Shown here one piece after another: positions 27,297 to 37,303 of a stretch of 64,000 bases of DNA. The stretch comes from Lapidilactobacillus achengensis (lineage in GTDB: Bacteria > Bacillota > Bacilli > Lactobacillales > Lactobacillaceae), in assembly GCF_003946655.1 (NCBI RefSeq), contig NZ_RHOV01000007.1:52795-116794 (forward strand), written 5' to 3'. The notes under the pieces were generated by a model. The model saw only the letters and a list, made by a program, of their open reading frames with translations. It made no database searches and was not told where the DNA came from. Position numbers and translations under genes: made by a program. The number at the start of each line of letters is the position of its first letter. Within the stretch, counting starts at the first letter, position 1.

Positions 27297-27867
27297 TTGT
27301 GTTTAACTCCCTTAATTTCTTTAGAATGATCTTGGTTTCCGAAGTAGCAACGCGACGTTTTAAAGCTGCCAACCGTAATTGACTGACGTAAACATCACCG
27401 ATTGCTTTTTGTTGCTGGGTATCGGGTAACGATGGTAAGGTCAAATCTTTGATTTGACGGAGGCTGTAGCGAAGAATAGTCGAACCTTGGAGCCCTTGTT
27501 GTAATTGCCGGAGAATATGGGGGTCCTCATTCAACAGATAAAGCAGATAATTCGAATCAATTGACACGATCGGCTGCAGCTTGACATAATTCTGGGTCAA
27601 GAGAAAACCAGCGTGACGCGGCTGCACGCACGCCACTTGCCCAGAAATCAGACTTAGCACAAGCTCACCTGACTTGGCGGTGACTAATCGATCCCACGTG
27701 CGCACTTGCTTCACCTCGCTCCGATTAGAATCAAGACCAACAATGTCGGCTTCAAGCTCCGTTTGACCATAGATTTGATAAAGCGGTGCTTCCTCATCTG
27801 ACGTCTCCGTAATACGAAATTGAGGTGTGCCACTGATTAGTTCAATCATTGCTGTCAATTTCTTCAT
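27289..27867 (-). CDS. half-size HsdS-like protein at the head of the hsd operon
   Basis: A 192-residue protein with one S-subunit-type domain: a TRD-like core (GELVLSLISGQVACVQPRHA, LLTQNYVKLQPI) and a helix-forming end (YSLRQIKDLTLPSLPDTQQQ, KAIGDVYVSQLRLAALKR) like the conserved helices of HsdS. It overlaps the hsdR start by 8 nt, so it belongs to the operon. It could dimerise to act as a pseudo-symmetric S subunit, or bind DNA as a regulator. Its role is not known to me. Confidence 0.75.
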   Translation of the reverse strand: MKKLTAMIELISGTPQFRITETSDEEAPLYQIYGQTELEADIVGLDSNRSEVKQVRTWDRLVTAKSGELVLSLISGQVACVQPRHAGFLLTQNYVKLQPIVSIDSNYLLYLLNEDPHILRQLQQGLQGSTILRYSLRQIKDLTLPSLPDTQQQKAIGDVYVSQLRLAALKRRVATSETKIILKKLRELNTNE

Positions 27868-27925
27868 CGATCGCTCCGCCTTCCCTTTGTTCCTATTGTT
27901 TGACCGCTTTCATTATCATGATTTT

Positions 27926-27934
27926 ATTCTAGCA
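27926..27934 (-). promoter_or_regulatory. extended -10 promoter of the hsd operon
   Basis: On the minus strand TGCTAGAAT (TG, one base, TAGAAT) lies about 60 nt upstream of the first gene. A good -35 is not visible, as is common for extended -10 promoters. Confidence 0.6.
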
Positions 27935-27962
27935 TAGTTTCTACAAAAAGGAAGCTTTATTT

Positions 27963-27982
27963 TGTAATTTTTAAAAATTACA
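27963..27982. promoter_or_regulatory. perfect 20-bp palindrome upstream of the hsd promoter
   Basis: TGTAATTTTTAAAAATTACA is its own reverse complement and lies about 30 nt upstream of the -10 box. It is a candidate operator for a dimeric regulator; the flanking genes end or begin elsewhere, so it is specific to the hsd upstream region. Confidence 0.6.
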
Positions 27983-28003
27983 TTTTTAAGCGTTAATACC
28001 TGA

Positions 28004-28046
28004 CAAAAAAAGGTTCCAATCGCGACATCACGATTAGAACCTTTTC
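28004..28046 (-). terminator. terminator after the AEC transporter gene
   Basis: AAAAGGTTC and GAACCTTTT pair, continuing with AATCG/CGATT. Runs of A and T on both sides allow action in both directions. Confidence 0.85.
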
Positions 28047-28086
28047 CCGATAAACCTATTCTATTTTAAACATGTAAATCAATTTC

Positions 28087-29049
28087 CTACAAAAAGTTAA
28101 CAACTTGCATCAAGATCGGCACGACGATCACGAACAGCACGGTGGAGGTGGTGACCAGGTTGGTGGCGTATTCCACGTCGCCGTGGGCCTGACCGACCAA
28201 GATCGGTAAAACCGCCAGTCCAGGGGCGCCGGCTTGGATGATCAAGGTGCTGCTTTCAATCGCGGGCATGGTGTTCCCCATGCTTTTGCCGATGAGGATC
28301 ATGACGATCATCAGTGCTGGCGCGAAGATAAAGCGGCCTAACAGCGCCCAAACAGTATCACGGTCGAAGCGGATCGACTTCAAGCCCGCATCGGCGAGAA
28401 TGATTCCGATGTAGATCAATGACATCGGCGTGACGATGCCGCCGACCATGTCCAAGGTCTTGGTGATCCAATCAGGTACGGGGATCGCCAGTAGTAGAAA
28501 GACCAAGGAAACCAGGAAACCGACTAACGGCGCCGGCAAGAGTTTGCGCCAGTTGAAGTCTTTCTTGGTGCCTTTTTTAACGGTGGGATCGTCATTGGAA
28601 ATGAAGAAGACACCGATCGCCCACGTCGAGATCGTGTTCATCACGTAATAAACGAGGAAGTACGGCAGGCTTTTGCTGCCGAACAGGGCCAAGTTCAACG
28701 GCAAGCCAATGAAAATGGTATTGGCGTTGGCGAACATATTGATGAAGGTACCCCGACGACCTTGGCGAATGTGTAGCGCTTTGGTCAGCAACCAAGCCAG
28801 CAAGTAACTGCAAGCAAAACTGCCAAAAGCGAAGATCAAACCACCAGACAGGCTGGCTAATTTATCGCGAGTCAGATATTTCAAAACAGAAACGAAAATC
28901 GAAGCGGGTAAGGCGATGTTCATGATGATAAACGAGATATTGCCTTTGAAACTGTCATCCAAACGTTTGGAACTTCTCAGCCAGTATCCTAGCGCGATCA
29001 CAATGACGATCTCGGCGACGCTTTGTAATGATGTAATAAATGCGGCCAT
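28087..29049 (-). CDS. mleP: AEC-family permease, probable malate transporter
   Basis: Membrane carrier of the auxin-efflux-carrier family, 320 residues with about ten hydrophobic helices in two blocks of five (for example EIVIVIALGYWLR, ISFIIMNIALPASIFVSVL, LLPAPLVGFLVSLVFLLLAI, ALMIVMILIGKSMG). The conserved NxxxxGLP pattern appears as NTIFIGLPLN. It lies 23 nt downstream of mleS, with which such permeases are paired, so malate uptake/lactate exchange is inferred. The start at 29049 follows GGGGG. Confidence 0.85.
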   Translation of the reverse strand: MAAFITSLQSVAEIVIVIALGYWLRSSKRLDDSFKGNISFIIMNIALPASIFVSVLKYLTRDKLASLSGGLIFAFGSFACSYLLAWLLTKALHIRQGRRGTFINMFANANTIFIGLPLNLALFGSKSLPYFLVYYVMNTISTWAIGVFFISNDDPTVKKGTKKDFNWRKLLPAPLVGFLVSLVFLLLAIPVPDWITKTLDMVGGIVTPMSLIYIGIILADAGLKSIRFDRDTVWALLGRFIFAPALMIVMILIGKSMGNTMPAIESSTLIIQAGAPGLAVLPILVGQAHGDVEYATNLVTTSTVLFVIVVPILMQVVNFL

Positions 29050-29072
29050 TTTTCTCAATTCCCCCTAAATAA

Positions 29073-30695
29073 TTAGTATGCTGGTGTCCATTTCAAGTCA
29101 GCGACAGCTTGTTGCGCATCACTAGCAGTCGATAAATGTTCGTCGATCGCTTGCTGAGCCACACCATTGGCAACCGTCAAGCTGAAGGCGTCCAATTTCG
29201 AGACCGGTGGCAAAACCGCCGCGCCTGCTTCCGTCGGATCGACAATCCCACCTAGGGAATGGGCCGCTTTATTGATCATGCCATCGCTTAATACCTTGGC
29301 ATTGACTGCCAGCGCGCCTAAGCCTAAGCCCGGATAAACCAAGGCGTTATTGGCTTGACCAATGTGATAAGTCACGCCTTGATATTCGATCGGCTTAACG
29401 GGGATCCCGGTGGCGATCAGCGCTTGGCCCTTGGTCCAAGTCAACAGATCTTCCGCCTTAGCCTCGGCCAATTTCGTTGGGTTAGACAATGGGAAAATAA
29501 TCGGCCGTGGTGTGTGCGCCGCCATTTCCTTGACGATTTCTTCTGTGAAGGTGCCTGGTTGTGTTGAAGTCCCGACCAAGATCGTCGGATGAACGGCCTT
29601 GACGACTGCGGCTAAATTAGTCAAGTCAGCGGCGTTGGCGAATTCAGAACGTTGATGGGTAAAGGGCTTTTGCTCGGGGGTCAAGCCGACCGTATCATCA
29701 AACAGCAAGCCTTGCTTATCAACCAAGTAGAAATGCCGTTTCGCTTCTTCAGGTGACAAGCCTTCTGCCACCATCGCGTCAAAGATCCGCTGCACGATAC
29801 CAGCACCAGCTGTCCCAGCGCCGAAGCTCAAATAGATTTGGTCGGTCAATTTCTCGTGGGAAATGTTCAACGCGCCTAAGATACCGGCCAAGGTGATGAT
29901 CCCCGTTCCTTGAATGTCGTCGTTGAACGTCAAGATCTCGTCCTTGTACTTGTTTAAAATATTGGCAGCATTATCACGGCCGAAGTCTTCGAAATGCAAA
30001 TACATTTGAGGGAACAACCCTTCCGCCGTGGCGACGAAACGATCCACGAACTCATAATAGCGTTGACCGGTCACCCGTTGATGATGATTGCCAAGGTAAA
30101 GCTCATCGGTCAATAATTTCTCGTTATTGGTGCCCACGTCCAAAACCACTGGCAAAACTGATTTGGGATCAATCCCAGCGGCAGCAGTATAGACCATCAG
30201 TTTGCCAACGGAAATATCAACACCTTGCACACCCCAGTCACCGATGCCCAAGATTCCCTCGCCGTCAGTAACCACGATCAAGCGAATGTCGCGCTCACCA
30301 GCGGCAGCGCGCAAGCTGGCCTCGATGCTCTCCGGATCATCAATCGACAAGAAAGCAGCGTTTTGCGGGTCCAAGAACAAGCGGCTGTAATTCTCGATCG
30401 TGTCGGCAATGGTGGGGTCATATACGACCGGCATGAATTCGTTGATGTGCTCGCTGAATAATCGATAGAATAAAGTCCGATTTTCATTGAAAATATCCAT
30501 CAGAAACAAGCGCTTAGCTAAATCAGTTTCCCGCAATTGATACTGACCATAAGCTTGTTCCACTTGTTGCGCCAAGGTTTGCACGAAAGGTGGCAACAAG
30601 CCCACCGTGCCGTTCTCCTGCCGTTCCGCCGCCGTAAACGCGGTTCCTTTATTTAAAAACGGATCATTTAGCAGTGCTAAACCAGATTTTTTCAT
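29073..30695 (-). CDS. mleS: malolactic enzyme
   Basis: NAD- and Mn-dependent conversion of L-malate to L-lactate and CO2. The 540-residue sequence follows characterised malolactic enzymes closely: [103 protein letters not shown] and [12 protein letters not shown] plain malic enzyme is the alternative, but the N-terminus and the mleR/permease context favour MleS. The start at 30695 follows GAGGAGG. Confidence 0.92.
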   Translation of the reverse strand: MKKSGLALLNDPFLNKGTAFTAAERQENGTVGLLPPFVQTLAQQVEQAYGQYQLRETDLAKRLFLMDIFNENRTLFYRLFSEHINEFMPVVYDPTIADTIENYSRLFLDPQNAAFLSIDDPESIEASLRAAAGERDIRLIVVTDGEGILGIGDWGVQGVDISVGKLMVYTAAAGIDPKSVLPVVLDVGTNNEKLLTDELYLGNHHQRVTGQRYYEFVDRFVATAEGLFPQMYLHFEDFGRDNAANILNKYKDEILTFNDDIQGTGIITLAGILGALNISHEKLTDQIYLSFGAGTAGAGIVQRIFDAMVAEGLSPEEAKRHFYLVDKQGLLFDDTVGLTPEQKPFTHQRSEFANAADLTNLAAVVKAVHPTILVGTSTQPGTFTEEIVKEMAAHTPRPIIFPLSNPTKLAEAKAEDLLTWTKGQALIATGIPVKPIEYQGVTYHIGQANNALVYPGLGLGALAVNAKVLSDGMINKAAHSLGGIVDPTEAGAAVLPPVSKLDAFSLTVANGVAQQAIDEHLSTASDAQQAVADLKWTPAY

Positions 30696-30729
30696 TTTGA
30701 AAAACCTCCTCAAATATCTTACAAAAGCT

Positions 30730-30758
30730 AGGATAGTCCACTATAAATAATATAGTCA
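30730..30758 (-). promoter_or_regulatory. mleS promoter with overlapping LysR-type box
   Basis: Minus-strand -35 TTGACT (30753-30758) and -10 TATCCT (30730-30735) at 17 nt. The dyad ACTATAAATAATATAGT (about 30740-30756) lies in between and fits a T-N11-A LysR-type site. The divergent mleR has an extended -10 TGCTATAAT at 30764-30771. Confidence 0.65.
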
Positions 30759-30798
30759 AATATGCTATAATTAATAAAAAAGAATTATAGGTGCTGCT

Positions 30799-31683
30799 AT
30801 GACAACGTATTTGAAGGATTATGCCTACTTCCAAAAATTAGTTGAATTAAAAAGTTTTTCAAAAACGGCGGAATTTTTCGCGGTCAGCCAACCAACGGTC
30901 ACTTACGCGCTGAAACGGCTGGAAGCTGAGTATGGCAGCCGCCTGATCTCCCGAACTAGTTTCGCCAACTCGTTGACCTTAACCGCCGCCGGGGCTCAGA
31001 CCTTACAGCATCTGCAACGGATCCTCCACGAAGAACAATTGCTCCGTCAGGATCTCCACCGGATCAAAACAAAGAAGATCCGCATGGGCATGCCGCCGAT
31101 CATCACCAACTATCTCTTCCCGAAAGTTTTCGATGAGTTGGAACAGGCCGATCTGATTGCCCGCATCGAACCTGTGGTCAGTGGCTCCAAAGAGCTGCTG
31201 GCTCAATTGCAAAGCGGCGCGCTTGATCTGTCTTTATTAGGCGCCACCAATATTCCTGAAGCGGCTGACTTGGACTTTATCATGATTCGCCAACAACCCT
31301 TCAAGTTGATCGCCGCCGCTGACCGCCAGATCCCACGGCCGTTAACGCCGGAATTTATTGCCCAACAGGCCTTTATTTTGCTTGATGAACAATCAGTCCA
31401 CCAACAAGTTTTCCAATTGTTCTGTCGCAAGTATAATATTCTCCCCCAGGTGATCTACCAAACCAATGATTACAAGCTGCTTCTGGATCTGGTGCGTCGC
31501 GATCAAGGCATTAGTTTCATCACCGCCACCGCCCTTCACGATACTGATGGCGTCCAACAATTGGACCTCCCCCTCCTCGACCTGCCACAATTCAAGATCA
31601 TGTTAGGCACCCGCCACAGTTCCGCCGCCGATCCTGACTTGACCACGATCCGGGGAATTTTCCAACGAATCCCCTTTCTCTAG
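30799..31683 (+). CDS. mleR: LysR-family regulator of the malolactic genes
   Basis: A 294-residue LysR-type regulator. The N-terminal winged helix covers LKDYAYFQKLVELKSFSKTA, QPTVTYALKRLEAEYGSRLI. The C-terminal periplasmic-binding-like domain starts near IRMGMPPIITNYL and would sense L-malate. It is transcribed away from mleS across a 103-nt promoter region, the usual arrangement for mleR. Confidence 0.88.
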   Translation: MTTYLKDYAYFQKLVELKSFSKTAEFFAVSQPTVTYALKRLEAEYGSRLISRTSFANSLTLTAAGAQTLQHLQRILHEEQLLRQDLHRIKTKKIRMGMPPIITNYLFPKVFDELEQADLIARIEPVVSGSKELLAQLQSGALDLSLLGATNIPEAADLDFIMIRQQPFKLIAAADRQIPRPLTPEFIAQQAFILLDEQSVHQQVFQLFCRKYNILPQVIYQTNDYKLLLDLVRRDQGISFITATALHDTDGVQQLDLPLLDLPQFKIMLGTRHSSAADPDLTTIRGIFQRIPFL

Positions 31684-31724
31684 TGTCGAAAGAGTAAAGA
31701 ACAATCATACGAAAATAAAAGCCT

Positions 31725-31763
31725 AACCACCGCGAGCGGTAACTACCCTAGCGGTGGTTTTTT
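31725..31763 (+). terminator. mleR terminator
   Basis: AACCACCGC pairs with GCGGTGGTT, followed by six T. Confidence 0.85.
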
Positions 31764-31769
31764 GAGTCT

Positions 31770-32515
31770 CTGCTTGAGTGCAGGTGTGCTGGGGGTTGGT
31801 GGGTTTGGATGTGGACGCAACCGCCTCAGGACGTTTGTCGTGGCTGGAACGCGGTGGGCGTCGTTTGAAGCCAATCCGCAAAGTGCGCGGCTTGTCTTCA
31901 AATCGAGCCTTATTCTAAGCGGTAAACCGCTAAGAATAATCTCACCGCTGAGCCACACGTCCTGAGGCGGTTGCTGAACAGAATTGAGCCTATCTGCAAT
32001 CGAGGCGAGGGGTTGACGAAGTTGTTTCGCAAGATTGAGGTCAAAACAATCGCCCTTTTTTAAGGTGTGAACGCAACACCAACTGACTTAGATTAGAAGG
32101 TCGGGATATTTGGCAGCGGCTGAAGATTTCTACTCATTTTCTTAACAATCCCCGAGTGGAAAACGACCGAATTAGCCAATTCAACAAGATCTTTCTATAG
32201 TTCATCAGGCAGGTTGTACTGGTGTCACCAATTTAAAGATCATAACCACTAACCACGTTCGTCAACTGCGTGGATCCCCATCAATTGGCGATAGCTTGCC
32301 AGTTGGCGTGAGTGCTCAAACGGCTGTTATAACGTTGAGCGGCTGGAGCGGAGAAATTCGGGATGAGATCGCCGTGAAATTGTCCTTGGCGGCTCTGCTG
32401 CTTAGGACAAGGCCTGATTTTGAGACAAGCCGCGCACTTTGCGGATTGGCTCAAAACAGCGCCCACAGCGAGCTCACCCCGAATTTCGCAGCGCAAGCCG
32501 CGGCCAATCTATCCC
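31770..32515 (-). repeat. B-family composite, locus C3 (reverse orientation: R, linker, L)
   Basis: In plus-strand order R is 31817-31974 (outer arms GCAACCGCCTCAGGACG and CGTCCTGAGGCGGTTGC), then a linker, then L at 32334-32509 ending CGCAGCGCAAGCCGCGG. This is the reverse of C2, C6, C7 and C8. Shared linker segments, such as GGTGTCACCAATTTAAAG and CGTTATAAC reversed, confirm the same unit. Confidence 0.85.
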
Positions 32516-32529
32516 CTGTCCAGCACGTA

Positions 32530-32574
32530 TCAAAAAAAGAGCAATCACACGAAGAAAACGTGATTGCTCTTTGT
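32530..32574 (-). terminator. terminator after pgmB
   Basis: AAAGAGCAATCAC pairs with GTGATTGCTCTTT around an 11-nt loop; T-run on the minus strand. Confidence 0.85.
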
Positions 32575-32595
32575 TGAAACGTATTCAGAACTCAA

Positions 32596-33273
32596 TTATT
32601 GCTTAGCTGCCCAGGTAGCAAAGGCAGTTTTGATCTGATCAAGAGAGATCTCCGCGGTGCTGGTAAAGTTCAGATCAGCTTCGTTCAGGATTGCTGGATC
32701 ACCGATCCCCACTGAGAATTCACCGGCGCCGTTGATCGACTGGATCCCGGCAAAGGCATCTTCCAAACCAACCGCTTCTGTCGGCTTGAGGCCAAGCAAA
32801 GTCGCCCCCTTGGCGAAAATTTCAGGATCTGGCTTCCCTGCGTGCAGGCTAGCCGGGTCGACGATCTGGTCAAAATAATTAGTCAATTGCAGGCCATTCA
32901 AAATCCGTGGCGCATTCTTGGAGGCTGAGGCCAAAGACATTTGATAGCCTTCAGCTTTTAATTGGTCCAAGAAAGCCTGGATCCCGGGGAGAATATCCGC
33001 CGGTGTCATGTTGGAGATCAATTGAACGTAATAATCATTTTTCTTGGTGGCCAAAGCCTCTTTCTCAGCTTCGGTAAAATCATTTTCCCGCTGACCGAAC
33101 TTGAGGATCACATTCAGTGAATCCATCCGGCTAACGCCTTTCAATTGTTCGTTCACGCTGGGATTGATCGTGATGCCCATATCATCTTGGGCGATCTTCG
33201 ACCAAGCCTGATAGTGGAACCGGGCAGTGTCGGTGATCACCCCGTCTAAATCGAATACAAAACCTTTCAGCAT
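32596..33273 (-). CDS. pgmB: beta-phosphoglucomutase
   Basis: HAD-superfamily enzyme that converts beta-glucose-1-phosphate from MapA to glucose-6-phosphate. Nucleophile motif GFVFDLDGVITDTARFHYQAW, cap domain residue GVSRMDSL, motif II (LASASKNAP), Lys in HAGKPDPEIF and acidic motif (AVGLEDAFAGI) are all present. The product has 225 residues from the start at 33273 (GGAGGAACAGCA upstream). Last gene of the maltose operon. Confidence 0.95.
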   Translation of the reverse strand: MLKGFVFDLDGVITDTARFHYQAWSKIAQDDMGITINPSVNEQLKGVSRMDSLNVILKFGQRENDFTEAEKEALATKKNDYYVQLISNMTPADILPGIQAFLDQLKAEGYQMSLASASKNAPRILNGLQLTNYFDQIVDPASLHAGKPDPEIFAKGATLLGLKPTEAVGLEDAFAGIQSINGAGEFSVGIGDPAILNEADLNFTSTAEISLDQIKTAFATWAAKQ

Positions 33274-33294
33274 TGCTGTTCCTCCATTCACTTC

Positions 33295-35586
33295 TTAATC
33301 TGTGACCGTTAAAACTTGGTCCGCCTTAACGATCTGAGGTTGACCATTCACAGTCAAGGCTAAATCGGTGCCCTTAAGCAATTCCAACTTAGTCTCGTGA
33401 TGATCCACAGTAACAGCCAAAAGTCGACCGCGGAAATTGATCTGGAAACGATAACTCTCCCAATCTTTCGGGCAGAACGGCTTCAAAGATAATTGACCAT
33501 GGGAATGGCGCAAACCAGCGAAGCCTTGGACGATCGACAACCAACCGCCGCTCATCGAAGTGATGTGCAAACCATCGGCGGTATCGTTGTTATAGTTATC
33601 CAGATCCAACCGCGCTGTCCGGCTGTACAATTCAACGGCCTTATCTTCTTCACCGATCTCAGCGGCGATAATGCTATAAATACAAGCAGACAAGGAAGAC
33701 TCATGAACCGTCATCGGCTCATAGAAGTCAAAGTTCCGTTTCTTTTCCGCCAAGGTAAACTGGTCATCTAAGAAATAGATTCCCTGCAAAACATCGGCTT
33801 GCTTGATAAACGGCGAACGCAAGATCCTATCCCAAGACCAATGTTGGTTCAAAGGCCGTTCACTTGGATCCAAGCTAGAAACCGGCCGCAGATCTTTATC
33901 AAGGTAGCCATCGTTTTGGACGAAGATGCCTTCCTGGTCATCAACGGGATAGTACATCCGCGCGATGATATCTTGCCAGTGAGCTTGTTCTTCTGTGCTG
34001 ACCGCCAACGCGTGCTGTTTGGCGTCAGAGACTTGTGGTAAAATCTCCAACGTATAACGTAGCACCCAAGTAGCCATTTGATTGGTATACCAGTTATTGT
34101 TGACGTTGTTCTCGTACTCGTTCGGACCAGTGACCCCGTGGATCATATACTGCTGATGCCGTTTGGAGAAGTGGACCCGATCGGCCCAGAAGCGGGCAAT
34201 GCCAACAAGCACATCGATACCCTTCGTCAAAACGTAATCAGTATCTCCAGTATAATCGGTATACTCATAAATTGCATGAGCCACGGCCCCGTTCCGATGG
34301 ATCTCTTCAAAGGTGATCTCCCATTCATTGTGGCACTCGATCCCATCGAAAGTCACCATGGGATACAAGGCGCCTTTGAGACCTTGTTGTTGCGCGTTGT
34401 GATAAGCGCCGGCCAATTGGTCATAACGGTATTCCAACAATTGCCGCGTGACCTGGGGTTTGGTGACCGAAACATACATTGGCACGATATAAGCTTCCGT
34501 GTCCCAATAAGTCGCGCCACCATACTTCTCACCGGTAAAGCCTTTTGGTCCGACATTCAACCGGGAGTCTTCGCCATAATAAGTCATGAATAATTGTAAA
34601 ATATTGAAACGAATCCCTTGTTGCGCCGCCGGATCACCATTGATCTGCACGTCCGATTGGGCCCAACGTTGCGCCCAAACCTGATCTTGCCCCGCTAATT
34701 GCGTGACCAAACTGGTTTGGTCGGCCGCTTGGATCAATGTGGTGGCCCGATTGACTTGCTGAGCCTCGGGGACATCACGGCTAGTGACAACCACCACCTG
34801 CTTGCGTAACGTCAATGCCTGACCAGTGGTCAAATGGGCGCTGATTGTTTCCCCAACGCGGCCAGATTTTTCAGCCAAGGGTTGGCGGTCCACAGCGACG
34901 GGACTGTCTACGACCACGTGCATTTGCTCCGTGATCGTAAAGCGTGGTGTTCCAAACGGATTTTCTTTGGTTTCCATGGTGACGAAATAATTATCGTCAG
35001 CTAATGGACCTTGGTGCCGCAATTCCCAGAAAGTTTCATCGTAATTGGAATCTTCATTATGAACATTGCCATTGATCAAAGGTTCCAGCGTCAGTTCAGC
35101 TTGACCAGATAAAACTTCAGCCTCTAAATTGATCAACGCCAATTCTTGGGTGACATTGCTCATGAAGCGCAAGAAACTGAAGCGCACACTGGCGCCGCCG
35201 ATCTCCGCGACGAACGACCGCCGCAAAACCCCGTCATGCATATCCAATTCCAGCTTGAAATCATGAAATTTGGTTTTGGCGAGATCCAGCGTTTCACCGT
35301 TGACCTTGATCGGAATGCTGAGGAAGTCCGGTGAGTTGATAGCTTTACCGAAATACTTCGGATAGCCATTCTTCCACCAGCCAACTCGCGTTTTATCTGG
35401 GAACCAGACCCCAGCCAAGTAGGTGCCTTGGTGGGTGTCACCGCTGTAACTCTCTTCGAAATTACCGCGCATGCCCATATAACCATTACCAATCGAGGTC
35501 AGACTTTCCTGCAAACGTTTGTCCGCTACTGCCAACTGATCCGTTGTCAGAACCCACGGATCGATCTCAAATAATCGTTTTGTCAT
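33295..35586 (-). CDS. mapA: maltose phosphorylase (GH65)
   Basis: Cytoplasmic phosphorolysis of maltose to glucose and beta-glucose-1-phosphate. The 763-residue protein has the GH65 N-terminal beta domain, then the (alpha/alpha)6 barrel with [12 protein letters not shown] and the general-acid Glu in [20 protein letters not shown], and [13 protein letters not shown] C-terminal sequence ([20 protein letters not shown]). The start at 35586 follows GAGGGG and overlaps the previous gene by 20 nt; an upstream in-frame ATG (35619) lacks a binding site. Confidence 0.95.
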   Translation of the reverse strand: MTKRLFEIDPWVLTTDQLAVADKRLQESLTSIGNGYMGMRGNFEESYSGDTHQGTYLAGVWFPDKTRVGWWKNGYPKYFGKAINSPDFLSIPIKVNGETLDLAKTKFHDFKLELDMHDGVLRRSFVAEIGGASVRFSFLRFMSNVTQELALINLEAEVLSGQAELTLEPLINGNVHNEDSNYDETFWELRHQGPLADDNYFVTMETKENPFGTPRFTITEQMHVVVDSPVAVDRQPLAEKSGRVGETISAHLTTGQALTLRKQVVVVTSRDVPEAQQVNRATTLIQAADQTSLVTQLAGQDQVWAQRWAQSDVQINGDPAAQQGIRFNILQLFMTYYGEDSRLNVGPKGFTGEKYGGATYWDTEAYIVPMYVSVTKPQVTRQLLEYRYDQLAGAYHNAQQQGLKGALYPMVTFDGIECHNEWEITFEEIHRNGAVAHAIYEYTDYTGDTDYVLTKGIDVLVGIARFWADRVHFSKRHQQYMIHGVTGPNEYENNVNNNWYTNQMATWVLRYTLEILPQVSDAKQHALAVSTEEQAHWQDIIARMYYPVDDQEGIFVQNDGYLDKDLRPVSSLDPSERPLNQHWSWDRILRSPFIKQADVLQGIYFLDDQFTLAEKKRNFDFYEPMTVHESSLSACIYSIIAAEIGEEDKAVELYSRTARLDLDNYNNDTADGLHITSMSGGWLSIVQGFAGLRHSHGQLSLKPFCPKDWESYRFQINFRGRLLAVTVDHHETKLELLKGTDLALTVNGQPQIVKADQVLTVTD

Positions 35587-36406
35587 TTTGAACCCCTCTG
35601 TTGTTTGTAAATTCGTCATTAAATCGTGTCCGCCAATAAATCGCCAAAATCATCAGGGCAAGAACAACTGAGAAAACCATAAACATCAATGAGAAATCAA
35701 ACCGGACTAATCCGGTTACCATTGCCGCCAAGGTGCCGTATAACGACGCGTTGAGCACGAGATTATGGGCTTCTCCAAAGGATTTGATCGAGGCTTGCCG
35801 ATTGCGTTTCATTAAGGACAAGAAGAACGCCGCTCCCAAGATCAAGAGCAAATTGGAACCCACGACGATCAACCCGACGGAAACTAACATCAACATCATG
35901 ATCGAACCATGATTAGAACGATACCAACTGTTCTGGAGAAACTTCGTGATATTTTTGTGTGGTGCAACGTTGTTTTTCTGTTGATACGTGGCTTGGAAAA
36001 GATAGCCACGTTCTTGCAAGGTGAAGTGGTCTTGGGCCAGATCAACGGCATTGTCCACTTGTTTCATTTGCTTTTTGGTCAAATTTGTCCCGATCAGCGC
36101 CTTCTTCGTCTGATAAATCACCTTGTTCTCAGAAGTCTGTAACCGATCATCCTTAAATGTCAGCTGTTGGCTGGCGTCCTTGAGTTCCTGTCGCGCCAGC
36201 AAAGCATTGGCGTCGGGCAAAAAAGCATGGAAGTTGAAGGTGGTCTGTTGGGCGTAGAAAATTGGGATCGGCACGATCATCAGTGCGCTCAAGAAAATGA
36301 AGACAATGATCTGTTGCCACCAACGTAACGCGTGACGTCCTTTGAACATGGCTGTCGGCGTGAAAGCCGACATGAAATAACGAACGGGAAAAGCGATTTT
36401 CTTCAT
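35567..36406 (-). CDS. malA: MalA-like membrane protein (DUF1189)
   Basis: A 279-residue membrane protein. One hydrophobic helix lies near the start ([20 protein letters not shown]), then about 130 polar, Gln/Lys-rich residues probably outside the membrane, then three or four C-terminal helices ([40 protein letters not shown]). DUF1189 proteins accompany maltose transport genes in lactobacilli and streptococci and are called MalA there. The function is not known. Sits between malG and mapA, overlapping mapA by 20 nt. Confidence 0.78.
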   Translation of the reverse strand: MKKIAFPVRYFMSAFTPTAMFKGRHALRWWQQIIVFIFLSALMIVPIPIFYAQQTTFNFHAFLPDANALLARQELKDASQQLTFKDDRLQTSENKVIYQTKKALIGTNLTKKQMKQVDNAVDLAQDHFTLQERGYLFQATYQQKNNVAPHKNITKFLQNSWYRSNHGSIMMLMLVSVGLIVVGSNLLLILGAAFFLSLMKRNRQASIKSFGEAHNLVLNASLYGTLAAMVTGLVRFDFSLMFMVFSVVLALMILAIYWRTRFNDEFTNNRGVQNDKTII

Positions 36407-36435
36407 TAAATTTGTTTCATTCCTTTACTGGGGTT

Positions 36436-37302
36436 TTATCCTTTAGTACTACCTGATAGCAAACCACTAGTGAAGTATTTTTGCAAGTAGAAGAATAAAA
36501 TACTGATTGGTAAGGCGATCAAGATCGCGCCAGCCGCGAACAAGACAACTTGTTGATCACGGGTATTGGTAATGAACTGCTGCAAGCCAACCGCAACGGT
36601 CAAATGCTCGTCAGAACGAAGCAAGAACTTGGACATGATGTAATCGCCGAATGGTCCCATGAACGCCCATAAAGCTTGAACGGCGATCATTGGCTTGACC
36701 AACGGCAAAACAATCTGCCAGAAAACCCGGAAGTTGCCGGCGCCATCAAGTTTGGCCGATTCATCCAAGTCATATGGAACGGAATCGAAGTAGCCTTTCA
36801 TCAACCAAGTGTTCATTGGGATCCCACCGCCGATATAGATCAACGTCAAGAACCAGTAATGATCCAAGGCGTTGAGCATATTGGCCATGACATAGAAGGC
36901 AGTCAACGCGGCCATGGTTGGGACCATTTGGATAATGATGAAGAACATCAAGCTGAAACGCCGCCCGATGAAGCGGTAACGACTGTAAACATAACCGGCC
37001 AGCGTGATGACCGCGACTTGGATCAGCATCGTGAAGAAGGCGATGATGACCGTATTCTTGTACCAGGTCCCATAAAGGGTCTCCGTGAACAGACGTTTAA
37101 AGTTGATCAACGTCCATTTTGAACTGAAGTCCAAGGTAAAGGACTGCACGTTACCTGTTTTAAAGGCCGAACTGACGGTGATCAGTAACGGATAGATAAT
37201 GATGATCGCCAGAATGACCATGTATAGGTAGGTGAAGAAATGCTTGACCCGTCGATTACGGATTGCTGATTTCTCATTGATTTTCTTTTGTCTACGCGCC
37301 AT
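36436..37302 (-). CDS. malG: maltose/maltodextrin ABC transporter permease MalG
   Basis: Inner permease with six membrane helices, 288 residues. The EAA loop that contacts the ATPase appears as [20 protein letters not shown] followed by LPLVKPM. The start at 37302 follows GGAGATGATTAAG and lies 1 nt after the malF stop. Works with MalF and the MalE lipoprotein. Confidence 0.95.
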   Translation of the reverse strand: MARRQKKINEKSAIRNRRVKHFFTYLYMVILAIIIIYPLLITVSSAFKTGNVQSFTLDFSSKWTLINFKRLFTETLYGTWYKNTVIIAFFTMLIQVAVITLAGYVYSRYRFIGRRFSLMFFIIIQMVPTMAALTAFYVMANMLNALDHYWFLTLIYIGGGIPMNTWLMKGYFDSVPYDLDESAKLDGAGNFRVFWQIVLPLVKPMIAVQALWAFMGPFGDYIMSKFLLRSDEHLTVAVGLQQFITNTRDQQVVLFAAGAILIALPISILFFYLQKYFTSGLLSGSTKG

Positions 37303-37303
37303 C

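Noticed and set aside
32296..32577. 93-codon frame in the C3 repeat ending in the pgmB terminator
   Set aside because: Repeat-derived and runs through a terminator hairpin; not a gene.
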